DNA of 64,000 nt from an uncultured Clostridia bacterium (GTDB taxonomy: Bacteria; Bacillota; Clostridia; Christensenellales; Borkfalkiaceae), in contig CANQWO010000001.1 in NCBI GenBank assembly GCA_947627565.1, positions 87,172 to 151,171 on the forward strand, in the 5' to 3' direction. How positions within the stretch are numbered: the first letter of the stretch is position 1; every line of letters begins with the position of its first letter. This document shows, one piece after another, positions 1 to 7,329 of this stretch. The notes under the pieces were generated by a model, which ran no database searches, was not told the DNA's origin, and worked only from the letters and a program-made list of their open reading frames with translations. The position numbers and the translations under genes are program-made.

Positions 1-307
1 CCGCGCTGGCGGCCGCGAGCGGGCCCGTAAGCGCCTGAAAGAGCCCCTCCTGCGCCCCCTTCATGCCGCCGTTGGCGAGGAGATAGCCGAAACCCGAGAT
101 GGGAACGGTTGCGCCCGCGCCGGCGAAGTCGACGAGGGGCTGATACAGGCCGAGCGCGGTGAGGGCGATCCCGGACAGCATGAACAGGACGAGGATCTTC
201 CCGGCGGTGAGGTCCGTAAAATTGATCACGATCTGGGCGATCATGCAGATGAGTCCCCCCACGGCGAAGGCCTTGGCGAACATGAAAACGATGTTGAGAT
301 ATTCCAT
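1..307 (-). CDS. spoVAE: Stage V sporulation protein AE, 3' end outside window
   Basis: One of the small integral membrane proteins of the SpoVA channel, which moves calcium dipicolinate into the forespore and releases it at germination. The visible 102 residues begin MEYLNIVFMFAKAF and are strongly hydrophobic, with the glycine-rich family segment around residues 70-85 (ISGFGYLLANGGMKG). The ATG at 307 is preceded by AAGGGG at a good distance. The family is about 115-120 residues long, so only the last residues are lost at the window edge. It lies 35 bases after spoVAD, the normal spoVA order, so the two are surely co-transcribed. Confidence 0.9.
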   Translation of the reverse strand, partial: MEYLNIVFMFAKAFAVGGLICMIAQIVINFTDLTAGKILVLFMLSGIALTALGLYQPLVDFAGAGATVPISGFGYLLANGGMKGAQEGLFQALTGPLAAASA

Positions 308-342
308 ATGTATCCCCTTTCGCATCGCCGCAGAAGGAGCGC

Positions 343-1335
343 TCAGCGCTCCAACGTGACGGCGTGCGCAATGCAGGGGATGCTCTCCCCCTGTCCCGAG
401 GAGACGGTGGAGAGCAGGGCGCCCGTCGCGACGAAAAGAATGCGCTTGAAACTGCCCGCCATCAATTTGGAATAGAGATAGGAATTGAGCACCACGGCGG
501 AACATCCGGCGCCGCTGCCGCCCTGAAATTCATCCTCGAGAACGTCGTAGATGATCTCGCCGCAATCGACATGGTTCGCCGAGATATCCAATCCTTTTTC
601 CCAGGTGAGGTCCTTCAAAATGCGGCTTCCGAGCGCACCGAGGTCGCCCGTGACGATCAGATCGTAGGTCTCGATGTTCTCCTTCGTCCCGCGGAAGTGG
701 GCGAGGATGGTATCGCACGCCGCCGGGGCCATGGCGGCGCCCATGTTGTTGACGTCGGTGACGCCGTAATCGACGACCTTGCCGAGCGTTGCGGAGGTGA
801 TCCTGACGCCGTCCCCCTCCCCCGTCACGAGCGCCGCGCCCGCGCCCGTGACCGTCCACTGCGATTGCGGAGGACGCGTGCAACCGAGCTCCAGCGGATA
901 GCGGTATTGCCGCTCCGCCGAGGCGAAATGACTGCCCGTCGCCGCCACGGCCCGCCGGATATATCCGCCGTCCACAAAGGCGGCCGAGACCGCGAGCGAT
1001 TCCGCCATCGTCGAACATGCGCCGTAGACGCCTAAAAACGGGACGGAAAAATCGCGGGCCGCAAAGCTCGCCGAAATAATTTGGTTGAGAAGATCGCCCG
1101 AAACGATCATATCGACCTCGTTGCGATCCAGACCGGCGTTGGAGATCGCGCCGTCGATGACGGTGGAGAGCATCTTACACTCCGCCTTTTCATACGTCGA
1201 TTCGCCGTACATATCGTCCGAGAGCGCCGTCTCGACATATCTGCCGATGATGCCGCGGCATTCCTTGGGGCCCGCAATGGTGCTCGTCGCAACGATGCGC
1301 GGTTGGTTTTTGAAATAAATGGTTTGATTTCCCAT
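343..1335 (-). CDS. spoVAD: Stage V sporulation protein AD
   Basis: SpoVAD is the soluble, thiolase-fold subunit of the SpoVA complex that binds dipicolinic acid. The 330 residues match the family in length (about 335) and carry its signatures: MGNQTIYFKNQPRIVATSTI at the start, GVYGACSTMAESL near residue 105, and GSGAGCSAVVLNSYLYSK near the end. The open frame extends upstream, but the ATG at 1335 has a GAGGGAT ribosome site and matches the family start. The usual partner spoVAC is not directly upstream. Instead a terminator and the end of the chaperone/GTPase operon lie there, so spoVAD-spoVAE needs its own promoter between 1336 and 1395. I could not identify a clear forespore sigma-factor site. 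Confidence 0.95.
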   Translation of the reverse strand: MGNQTIYFKNQPRIVATSTIAGPKECRGIIGRYVETALSDDMYGESTYEKAECKMLSTVIDGAISNAGLDRNEVDMIVSGDLLNQIISASFAARDFSVPFLGVYGACSTMAESLAVSAAFVDGGYIRRAVAATGSHFASAERQYRYPLELGCTRPPQSQWTVTGAGAALVTGEGDGVRITSATLGKVVDYGVTDVNNMGAAMAPAACDTILAHFRGTKENIETYDLIVTGDLGALGSRILKDLTWEKGLDISANHVDCGEIIYDVLEDEFQGGSGAGCSAVVLNSYLYSKLMAGSFKRILFVATGALLSTVSSGQGESIPCIAHAVTLER

Positions 1336-1394
1336 AGATCCCTCGATTGCATTTTCCGCAGACCGACGGGTTTTTATGCGCTGACAGACATGAC

Positions 1395-1424
1395 AAAACG
1401 GCCCCGCTTCCGCGAGGCCGCTCA
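1395..1424 (-). terminator. Rho-independent terminator of the chaperone/GTPase operon
   Basis: Read on the minus strand, arms CGGCC (416-420 side) and GGCCG (399-403 side), extended inside by CGC/GCG with one mismatch around a GGAA loop, are followed directly by TTTT. It lies 25 bases after the stop of the last operon gene and separates that operon from spoVAD. Confidence 0.6.
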
Positions 1425-1448
1425 TGGGAAATTCGTCGTTGCCGTCTT

Positions 1449-2372
1449 TTAAGGAAAGAGCGAAATGAGCTTGGCGATGCACGTCCAGATCACAAACGCA
1501 GGCCATGCGAAGAGGAACAAGAGGCCGAAGGCGAGCGCCACCAGCACCGTGTAGAGGCATGCGCAAGGGACGAGCATGACCGGCGACACGAAGAGCAGCC
1601 ACCGGGAGAGGGACAGAACGGGGCGCGTGAGCGAATCCGTGAAATTATCCCGCGCAAGGGTGAGCGTCTCCTGCCAAAGCTGTGCGACGCACCGCCCGAT
1701 CCACGGAAAATAGATGCCGAACGCCCGCCCCACATCGCTGAACGTCGCATACTTGTTGAAGACGAAGCAGGAGAAATCGTGTTGGTCCACGACCGCGGTC
1801 CAGGCGATCTTGCCGCCGAAAATCAATGCGTAGATCAGCGCGGCGATGCAGTAGAGGAGGCAGATCAATGCGAGAACGGAGAGGACGGCAAGCGCGACGC
1901 CCGCGAGAATGCCGAGTTCCGCCAAGATCACGGCGACAATGAGGCAGAGCCCGAACACGATCACCGCGAGCGCGACGACGAGCCACATCCATTTCCGGAA
2001 GGAGAGGACGCGATACCCCTGCGAGCGGGCGACGGCGTTGCTCGCGATGGTGAGATTGTCTTGGAAAGCCGTCTGGGCAGCGGTGAGAGAGATGACGAAG
2101 AGGCGCTCAAATACCGCCATAACGGCCCCGCTCGAGCGCGCGCTGTAGCCCACGCCCGCCCGGATCGCGCCGATCAACGCGCGGATATAGATGAACAGCG
2201 CATAGCAGAGCCCGATGACAACGCCGATCCCGACAAACACCGCAAGAATGATCCAACTGACATAGACGGCCAACATGATGAGGATGAACGCTATGATCAG
2301 GTAGACCAATAAAGAACCGAGGACCTCTCCCAAAGTAGGCCGCGTATAAACTACATATCTACGCCCGAACAT
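1449..2372 (-). CDS. Polytopic membrane protein, last gene of the chaperone/GTPase operon
   Basis: A 307-residue protein of no family I recognise. It has about six hydrophobic segments: a pair near residues 20-65, a pair near 130-190, and a pair near 255-305. They are separated by a more polar stretch (residues 70-125) and a loop containing WTAVVDQHDFSCFVFNKYAT. That loop recalls transporter-like proteins that pass through the lipid phase, but this is weak. The ATG at 2372 follows AGGAAAA. It begins 16 bases after the small gene upstream and ends at the operon terminator, so it belongs to the operon. It may be the membrane target or effector of the system; this is inference from context only. 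Confidence 0.75.
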   Translation of the reverse strand: MFGRRYVVYTRPTLGEVLGSLLVYLIIAFILIMLAVYVSWIILAVFVGIGVVIGLCYALFIYIRALIGAIRAGVGYSARSSGAVMAVFERLFVISLTAAQTAFQDNLTIASNAVARSQGYRVLSFRKWMWLVVALAVIVFGLCLIVAVILAELGILAGVALAVLSVLALICLLYCIAALIYALIFGGKIAWTAVVDQHDFSCFVFNKYATFSDVGRAFGIYFPWIGRCVAQLWQETLTLARDNFTDSLTRPVLSLSRWLLFVSPVMLVPCACLYTVLVALAFGLLFLFAWPAFVIWTCIAKLISLFP

Positions 2373-2388
2373 AATTTTCCTTTGTAAC

Positions 2389-2739
2389 TCAATATAGAAT
2401 TTGCAAGATCTTCTTGTATAGTTTGCCGTCCACTTCTACGAGGGAACGCTGTCCGCCGGTAAACTCGAACGAGATGAGCACGGCCTGCCGCCCCGCCTGC
2501 CCGATGGTGGAGGCCATGAGCCCCGCGGGGCCCAACAGGGCATTGCTGACGTAGCCGCGCAGAAACGAACCCCAAAAGGAGTTCCCGCTCTGGCTCGTGA
2601 CCAGTTCGAAATTGCTGACGTTGTTTTTATTCACGTCGAACCGTGTGAGACGGTGCATGAACGACAGCTTTTTGCCGCCGACGATCACGTCCCAACCCGC
2701 ATAGTCGCCTGCGATGACTTTGTTTTTTGCAGATGCCAT
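2389..2739 (-). CDS. Small protein of unknown function in the chaperone/GTPase operon
   Basis: A 116-residue protein beginning MASAKNKVIAGDYAGWDVIV. It looks like a compact beta-rich fold: an opening GDY.GW strand motif, a glycine- and alanine-rich central stretch (GPAGLMASTIGQAGRQAVL) that might touch a membrane, and a closing ISFEFTGGQRSLVEVDGKLY. The form is reminiscent of small PH-like or lipid-binding domains, without any firm match. GAGG lies just before the ATG. It is seven bases downstream of the transglutaminase-like gene and 16 bases upstream of the membrane-protein gene, so translation is likely coupled. Confidence 0.7.
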   Translation of the reverse strand: MASAKNKVIAGDYAGWDVIVGGKKLSFMHRLTRFDVNKNNVSNFELVTSQSGNSFWGSFLRGYVSNALLGPAGLMASTIGQAGRQAVLISFEFTGGQRSLVEVDGKLYKKILQILY

Positions 2740-2746
2740 AGGATCC

Positions 2747-3847
2747 TCACTTGTCGATGGTTATCGTCCATACGCCGTCCCGAAAGGAGAGGCGGATCGT
2801 GCAGGAAATGTTCCTCTCGCGGCAATGGTCCTGCGCCGCCTGCATGAGGAGCTCCTGCTGTCTTTGAAGAGGAAATTCACAGCGATATACGATCGAATAC
2901 GAACGCTCGCCGCGGCTCAAAAGCCGCTTAAATTCATAGATCGAAGAGATCGTCTCGGCCGAAGACGCCGCGCTCCCCTGCTCCGCGTTCACGGGCGCCC
3001 TTTGGACGGGAGCCTGCGTTCTTTGGACGGGAATCGCCCTTTGGACGGGAGCTTGCGTTCTTTGGACGGGAGCTTGCGCCTCCCCGCCCTGCGCGCCTTC
3101 GTATGACGTGTCGCTGCAGACGGGCACCGAGGCGCGATCCCATACATGCGTACTCTGCATCGCGGCGTCGCTGTAATTGAAATAGAGATAGCGCAAGGGT
3201 GCGGACGCATTCGGATTGGCGCCGAGCAGGTAGGTCGCGTCGAGATGATAGTAGTTCCCGTTGATGCGGACGATGTTCCATGCGTGCGGGCCGCTTCCGT
3301 TTTGGCCGCTGCCCGTCCCCGCGACGACAATGCATTCTATGCCGATGCGGTCGCACAAATACTTTACGGCACGGGAAATCCCGCTGCACTGCGCACTGTG
3401 GAAATACAGCGCGGAGGCGGCGTTTTGATTGCGCGTGTTGTTGATATTGTATTTCACGTTGCGCGCGATCCATTCGGCGACGGCCCGCTCTGCCGCTTCC
3501 CCGCCCGCGGGAAAACGGCGCTGAAAATCATCGGCGAGCTTCTCCATAGAAGCGCGGATGCGGCGGATCTCAAAGGGAGAATATAACAGCTTGAAGCGGA
3601 GGATCGTCTCTTCCCCTTGCGGATAGCCCATGGGCGGAGCGCCCCTGCGCACGACCTGAAATTCCGAACCGTATTGAAAAAATTCCGGATGATCGCCGAG
3701 GAACGCTTCGGTCGCCGCCGAGATCGACGCGGCGGGAATGGCCCCGCTGAAATCGGCCCGGTCGGAATTTTGCTGCGCCGCGCGCTCCATCGCCGCATAG
3801 ACCCGAAGGCCCTGCGCATCCAACCGCTGCTTCCAATATTCGTACAT
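2747..3847 (-). CDS. Transglutaminase-like protease-fold protein with a repeat linker
   Basis: A 366-residue protein with a papain/transglutaminase-like core. The expected triad is visible: Cys in AQCSGISRAVKYL (about residue 155), His in GPHAWNIVRI and Asp in YYHLDATYLL. The arrangement is that of bacterial transglut_core proteins that cleave or crosslink peptides. An upstream helical region (residues 1-130) precedes it. After the core comes a linker of repeated QAPVQR units (about residues 255-285), then a C-terminal alpha/beta domain ending GVWTITIDK. A TTG at 3868 would overlap the upstream gene; the ATG at 3847 lies six bases after that gene's stop and is preferred. The target is unknown; context suggests it acts on something controlled by the GTPases. 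Confidence 0.8.
   Translation of the reverse strand: MYEYWKQRLDAQGLRVYAAMERAAQQNSDRADFSGAIPAASISAATEAFLGDHPEFFQYGSEFQVVRRGAPPMGYPQGEETILRFKLLYSPFEIRRIRASMEKLADDFQRRFPAGGEAAERAVAEWIARNVKYNINNTRNQNAASALYFHSAQCSGISRAVKYLCDRIGIECIVVAGTGSGQNGSGPHAWNIVRINGNYYHLDATYLLGANPNASAPLRYLYFNYSDAAMQSTHVWDRASVPVCSDTSYEGAQGGEAQAPVQRTQAPVQRAIPVQRTQAPVQRAPVNAEQGSAASSAETISSIYEFKRLLSRGERSYSIVYRCEFPLQRQQELLMQAAQDHCRERNISCTIRLSFRDGVWTITIDK
2997..3080 (-). repeat. Intragenic tandem repeat in the transglutaminase-like gene
   Basis: Four copies of TTTGGACGGGA occur at 18-21-base spacing (plus-strand orientation), encoding the QAPVQR linker repeats. All spacings are multiples of three, so unit gain or loss would keep the reading frame and change only linker length. 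Confidence 0.85.
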
Positions 3848-3852
3848 CGCGA

Positions 3853-5304
3853 TTATCGGGCGCTCCAATACTTCTTGAAATTGAGAGTCGGGCTCGCCTT
3901 ATCGATGAGCCAAAGGATGGGATCGGCCACCCCTTCCGGCGTGAACGCCGAACCGTCTACGACGTGCCCGAGCGCGCTGCAAGTGAAATATTGCACGTTG
4001 TCGAAGCGCGACTTCACCGTGTTGATGAAATCTGCCTGGTCGTTTTCCAGCAGGAACTGTTCGCACAGCTTGTTTTGGACCTCGAACCGGGTAGTTTTGA
4101 CGTCCGCCGCAAGTTGATTCTTGACGGCCGTCTCGCCGATCTTTTCGTCGATGAGCGGGAGGTCCCCCTTCACGAATACGACGGCGAGCTTCTGCGTGAT
4201 GCGCTGTTTGGACGACAAGTTGCGCATGTTTTCGAGAAGTTTGATGAGCATGCCCATGATCTCGGAGATCGGCATCTCGCTCGGGTGGAACTCCGCGATC
4301 GCCGCCTCGTCCATGCCCGCTTCCGCCATCAGTTGGTCGCGGAACGTCGGAATGGAGAGCGGGTCGATCACCATCAAAAAGCCGTTCGCAAAGTTATAGC
4401 CGACCTGTTCGTCCATGCCCGTGCCGACGCCGTAGACTTCGCCGCCGACGTCGCACAGCGAGATCTCGTTGCGGACCTTGCTCTTCTTGGGCGAAAAGAA
4501 AAATTCATAGTACATCAGCCGCATTTCCGAAGTCTTCTGCGGAAGACGGCCCTGTTCCATCTCGCGGAGGTTGTCGTTGAGATAGTCCGTGCCCTGTTCG
4601 ATGTGCTCATAGTTGAAATCGAGCTGGTTCTGCGCGAGCTGCTCGAGTTCACGGATGGCCATATTGACATAGCACGTCTTGCCCGAGCTGGGCCCGCCCA
4701 ACACCGGGATACTGATATTGACGAGGAAGCCGTTGCCCTTCAACTCATAGCCGCACTTGGGGCAAATGGCCGTGAGCTTCTGGCGGCCGTTGAAGAACGT
4801 CGTCGGAAGTTTTCTCCCGCAGTTGCACTGACGCTTCAGAATGCCGTATTTCGAAGGTTTCAGCTTGGTGTGCACAACGCCGCAGCCGGGGCACTGGTAG
4901 TAAGGCAGTGCGAATTTATACTGGCACTGCGGACACGAGGAGCCGATCTTGCGCAATCTGCAGAGCGCCGTATCCGACAGCCACAGGAGACTGAATCCCA
5001 AATAGATCAGCGCCATGATGAGCGCGACGATGAGAATGTGCGCGGCCGAAAGGACGGCGAGCAGGGAAGTCGTGATAAAGAGCGTCGAGAGAAGACAGGC
5101 CACATAGTAGGCCGTCTTGATGAGCGTCAGGAGCAGTCTGCCGAATCCGAAATCGTCGATGAGATCCCCCCACGTATCCGTGAGGCCCTCGAACTCGTCG
5201 CTGAGCGTTTCACCCAAGCGGGAAAATCCGTTTTTGATGGTCCGCCACAGGTCGTCGTAACATCTGCCGAAAAAGTAATTGATCTTAGCCGGTTGTTTCT
5301 CCAT
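3853..5304 (-). CDS. Membrane-anchored zinc-ribbon GTPase-like protein, copy A
   Basis: A 483-residue P-loop protein. In order: a cytosolic stretch (1-55), two membrane segments (about 60-82 and 88-110), two CxxC/CxC zinc ribbons (Cys 124-141 and 160-184), and a nucleotide-binding domain with Walker A GGPSSGKT (203-210), a switch/Walker-B-like SLCDVGGEVYG and a VKGD that could serve as the G4 motif. It ends SPTLNFKKYW. The layout resembles the double-GTPase (DO-GTPase) class of TRAFAC-like proteins found with GAP1 proteins, judged by eye. The stop-to-start gap to the upstream small gene is two bases. Copy B (5581-7014) is about 92% identical from the first ribbon to the end, while the first 115 residues differ. 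Confidence 0.8.
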   Translation of the reverse strand: MEKQPAKINYFFGRCYDDLWRTIKNGFSRLGETLSDEFEGLTDTWGDLIDDFGFGRLLLTLIKTAYYVACLLSTLFITTSLLAVLSAAHILIVALIMALIYLGFSLLWLSDTALCRLRKIGSSCPQCQYKFALPYYQCPGCGVVHTKLKPSKYGILKRQCNCGRKLPTTFFNGRQKLTAICPKCGYELKGNGFLVNISIPVLGGPSSGKTCYVNMAIRELEQLAQNQLDFNYEHIEQGTDYLNDNLREMEQGRLPQKTSEMRLMYYEFFFSPKKSKVRNEISLCDVGGEVYGVGTGMDEQVGYNFANGFLMVIDPLSIPTFRDQLMAEAGMDEAAIAEFHPSEMPISEIMGMLIKLLENMRNLSSKQRITQKLAVVFVKGDLPLIDEKIGETAVKNQLAADVKTTRFEVQNKLCEQFLLENDQADFINTVKSRFDNVQYFTCSALGHVVDGSAFTPEGVADPILWLIDKASPTLNFKKYWSAR

Positions 5305-5306
5305 CG

Positions 5307-5576
5307 TTACGCCCCCAATTCATCCTTCAAAGCGCCGAAGTAGTTGATGAAACTACGGACGATCCCGACGGCAGACCCGTATACCATACAGCCAGCGAGG
5401 ATCGCGACGAAGATCGTGACTGCGATCGCCACGATCGTGAGCGCGATCATCAATAAGGCCAACGCGACCCCGAGCGCCAAAAGCGCAAGTGCAATATAGA
5501 GAAGCAGTACTAAAATGCCTGCAATGGGAGAGAGCTCCCAAGCTCCCTCCCACAGGTCAGAAATAAAATCCCACAT
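5307..5576 (-). CDS. Small two-helix membrane protein between the GTPase copies
   Basis: An 89-residue protein with two long hydrophobic helices (about residues 17-45 and 47-70) and a short polar tail, SFINYFGALKDELGA. The tail resembles that of the other small membrane protein at 7083-7268 (GLKNYFKAFGSTVGK), so the two may be distant paralogs. It sits four bases after copy B and two bases before copy A. The gene order (small membrane protein, GTPase, small membrane protein, GTPase) suggests that a two-gene unit was duplicated. It is probably a membrane partner of the adjacent GTPase. Confidence 0.75.
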   Translation of the reverse strand: MWDFISDLWEGAWELSPIAGILVLLLYIALALLALGVALALLMIALTIVAIAVTIFVAILAGCMVYGSAVGIVRSFINYFGALKDELGA

Positions 5577-5580
5577 GGTG

Positions 5581-7014
5581 TTATTTGCTCCAATACTTCT
5601 TGAAATTGATCGTCGGGCTCGCCTTATCGATGAGCCAAAGGATGGGATCGGCCACCCCTTCCGGCGTGAACGCCGAGCCGTCTACGACGTGCCCGAGCGC
5701 ACTGCATGTGAAATACTGCACGTTGTCGAAGCGCGACTTCACCGTGTTGATGAAATCCGCCTGGTCGTTTTCCAGCAGGAACTGTTCGCACAGCTTGTTT
5801 TGCGCGCTGAAACGGTTGGCCTGCGTATCCGCCGCAAGCAGATCTTTGACGGCCGTCTCACCGATCTTTTCGTCGATGAGCGGGAGGTCGCCCTTCACAA
5901 ATACGATGGCAAGTTTTTGCGTGATGCGCTGTTTGGACGACATGTTGCGCATGTTTTCGAGAAGTTTGATGAGCATGCCCATGATCTCGGAGATCGGCAT
6001 CTCGCTCGGATGGAACTCCGCGATCGCCGCTTCATCCATGCCCGCTTCCGTCATGAGCTGGTCGCGGAACGTCGGAATGGAGAGCGGGTCGATCACCATC
6101 AGGAAGCCGTTTGCATAGTTATAGCCGACCTGTTCGTCCATGCCCGTGCCGACGCCGTAGACCTCGCCGCCGACGTCGCAGAGCGAGATCTGGTTGCGGA
6201 CCTTGCTCTTCTTGGGCGAGAAGTAAAATTCATAGTACATCAGCCGCATTTCCGAAGTCTTCTGCGGAAGACGGCCCTGCGCCATCTCACGAAGGTTGTC
6301 GTTGAGATAGTCCGTACCCTGTTCGATGTGCTCGTAGTCGTAGTCCAACTCGTTTTTCGCGAGCTGTTCGATCTCACGGATGGCCATGTTGACATAGCAC
6401 GTCTTGCCCGAGCTGGGCCCGCCCAACACCGGGATACTGATGTTGACGAGAAAGCCGCCGCCGCTGAGGACGTTGTTGCACTTGGGGCAGATGGCCGTGA
6501 GTTTCTGGCGGCCGTTGAAGAACGTCGTGGGAAGTTTTCTCCCGCAGTTGCACTGACGCTTCAGAATGCCGTATTTCGAAGGGTTGAGTTTGGTGTGGAT
6601 CGCGCCGCAACCGGGGCACTGGTAGTAAGGCAGTGCGAATTTATACTGGCACTGCGGGCAGGAGGAGACGATCTTGCGGAATCTGCAAAGGATCGTATCC
6701 AACAGCCACAGGAAGCTGAATCCCAAATAGATCAGCCCCATGATGAGCAGCGTGACGACAACGTGGATCGCGGAAAAGAAAATGCAAATGACCGTCGAAA
6801 TGATCGACGAAAGAATGAGCAGCGCAAGCCAATAGCCGAATTTGATCGCGCCGATGGGATTCAAAAACTTTTTCTCGCGGATGATCTTCCCGAGATGACG
6901 CCCGCAATTGGCGAGCGATCTTCCGAGATTGCGGAACGTGTTTTTGATCGTGTTCCCCAGATCCCGGTAGCATTTCCCAAAAAAGTAATTGATTTTTGCC
7001 GGTTGTTTTTCCAT
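5581..7014 (-). CDS. Membrane-anchored zinc-ribbon GTPase-like protein, copy B
   Basis: A 477-residue paralog of the 3853-5304 product. Both start MEKQPAKINYFFG, then diverge up to the second membrane helix. From SCPQCQYKFALPYYQCPGCG (about residue 118) to the end they differ at only about 25-30 positions. Zinc ribbons, Walker A (GGPSSGKT, about 197-204), CDVGGEVYG and VKGD are all kept, so both copies should bind nucleotide. The divergent part is the cytosolic lead and first membrane helix, which may direct each copy to a different partner. The ATG at 7014 follows GAGG-type sequence. The 66 bases to the next small gene contain no obvious terminator. Confidence 0.8.
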   Translation of the reverse strand: MEKQPAKINYFFGKCYRDLGNTIKNTFRNLGRSLANCGRHLGKIIREKKFLNPIGAIKFGYWLALLILSSIISTVICIFFSAIHVVVTLLIMGLIYLGFSFLWLLDTILCRFRKIVSSCPQCQYKFALPYYQCPGCGAIHTKLNPSKYGILKRQCNCGRKLPTTFFNGRQKLTAICPKCNNVLSGGGFLVNISIPVLGGPSSGKTCYVNMAIREIEQLAKNELDYDYEHIEQGTDYLNDNLREMAQGRLPQKTSEMRLMYYEFYFSPKKSKVRNQISLCDVGGEVYGVGTGMDEQVGYNYANGFLMVIDPLSIPTFRDQLMTEAGMDEAAIAEFHPSEMPISEIMGMLIKLLENMRNMSSKQRITQKLAIVFVKGDLPLIDEKIGETAVKDLLAADTQANRFSAQNKLCEQFLLENDQADFINTVKSRFDNVQYFTCSALGHVVDGSAFTPEGVADPILWLIDKASPTINFKKYWSK

Positions 7015-7082
7015 AGTACTTCCTCTTTTCTAAATTCTCTCGATGGGCCGCTTCAAAAACCTCGAACGGCCCTACCTGCATG

Positions 7083-7268
7083 TCATTTCCCGACCGTACT
7101 CCCGAATGCCTTAAAGTAGTTTTTCAACCCCGTGAAGACACTGATCCCGGCGCCGACAAACGCCCCGCCGGCCAGAGAGATGAACATCAGAAACAGATAC
7201 GTTGCGCTCGAAAACAGCAAGATCGCAAGCGCAAAGAGTCCGATGCCGCCGCCTTTCTTTTTACTCAT
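7083..7268 (-). CDS. Small membrane protein in the chaperone/GTPase operon
   Basis: A 61-residue protein, MSKKKGGGIGLFALAILLFS and on, with two hydrophobic segments (about 8-26 and 28-47), a lysine-rich start and a polar tail, GLKNYFKAFGSTVGK. Of two nearby ATGs (7274 and 7268) the second has the better spacing to AGGAG. It lies between the 947-residue GAP1-like gene and GTPase copy B. Its tail resembles that of the 5307-5576 product, supporting a duplicated pair of small membrane protein and GTPase. Confidence 0.7.
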   Translation of the reverse strand: MSKKKGGGIGLFALAILLFSSATYLFLMFISLAGGAFVGAGISVFTGLKNYFKAFGSTVGK

Positions 7269-7329
7269 AATCATTTCTCCTTTCTATAATATATAAAATT
7301 TTTCTCTTTTCCGCTCATGGAAGCGCAGG

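Noticed and set aside
2747-3868. TTG start at 3868 for the transglutaminase-like gene
   Set aside because: It would overlap the upstream GTPase gene by 16 bases; the ATG at 3847 directly after that stop is simpler.
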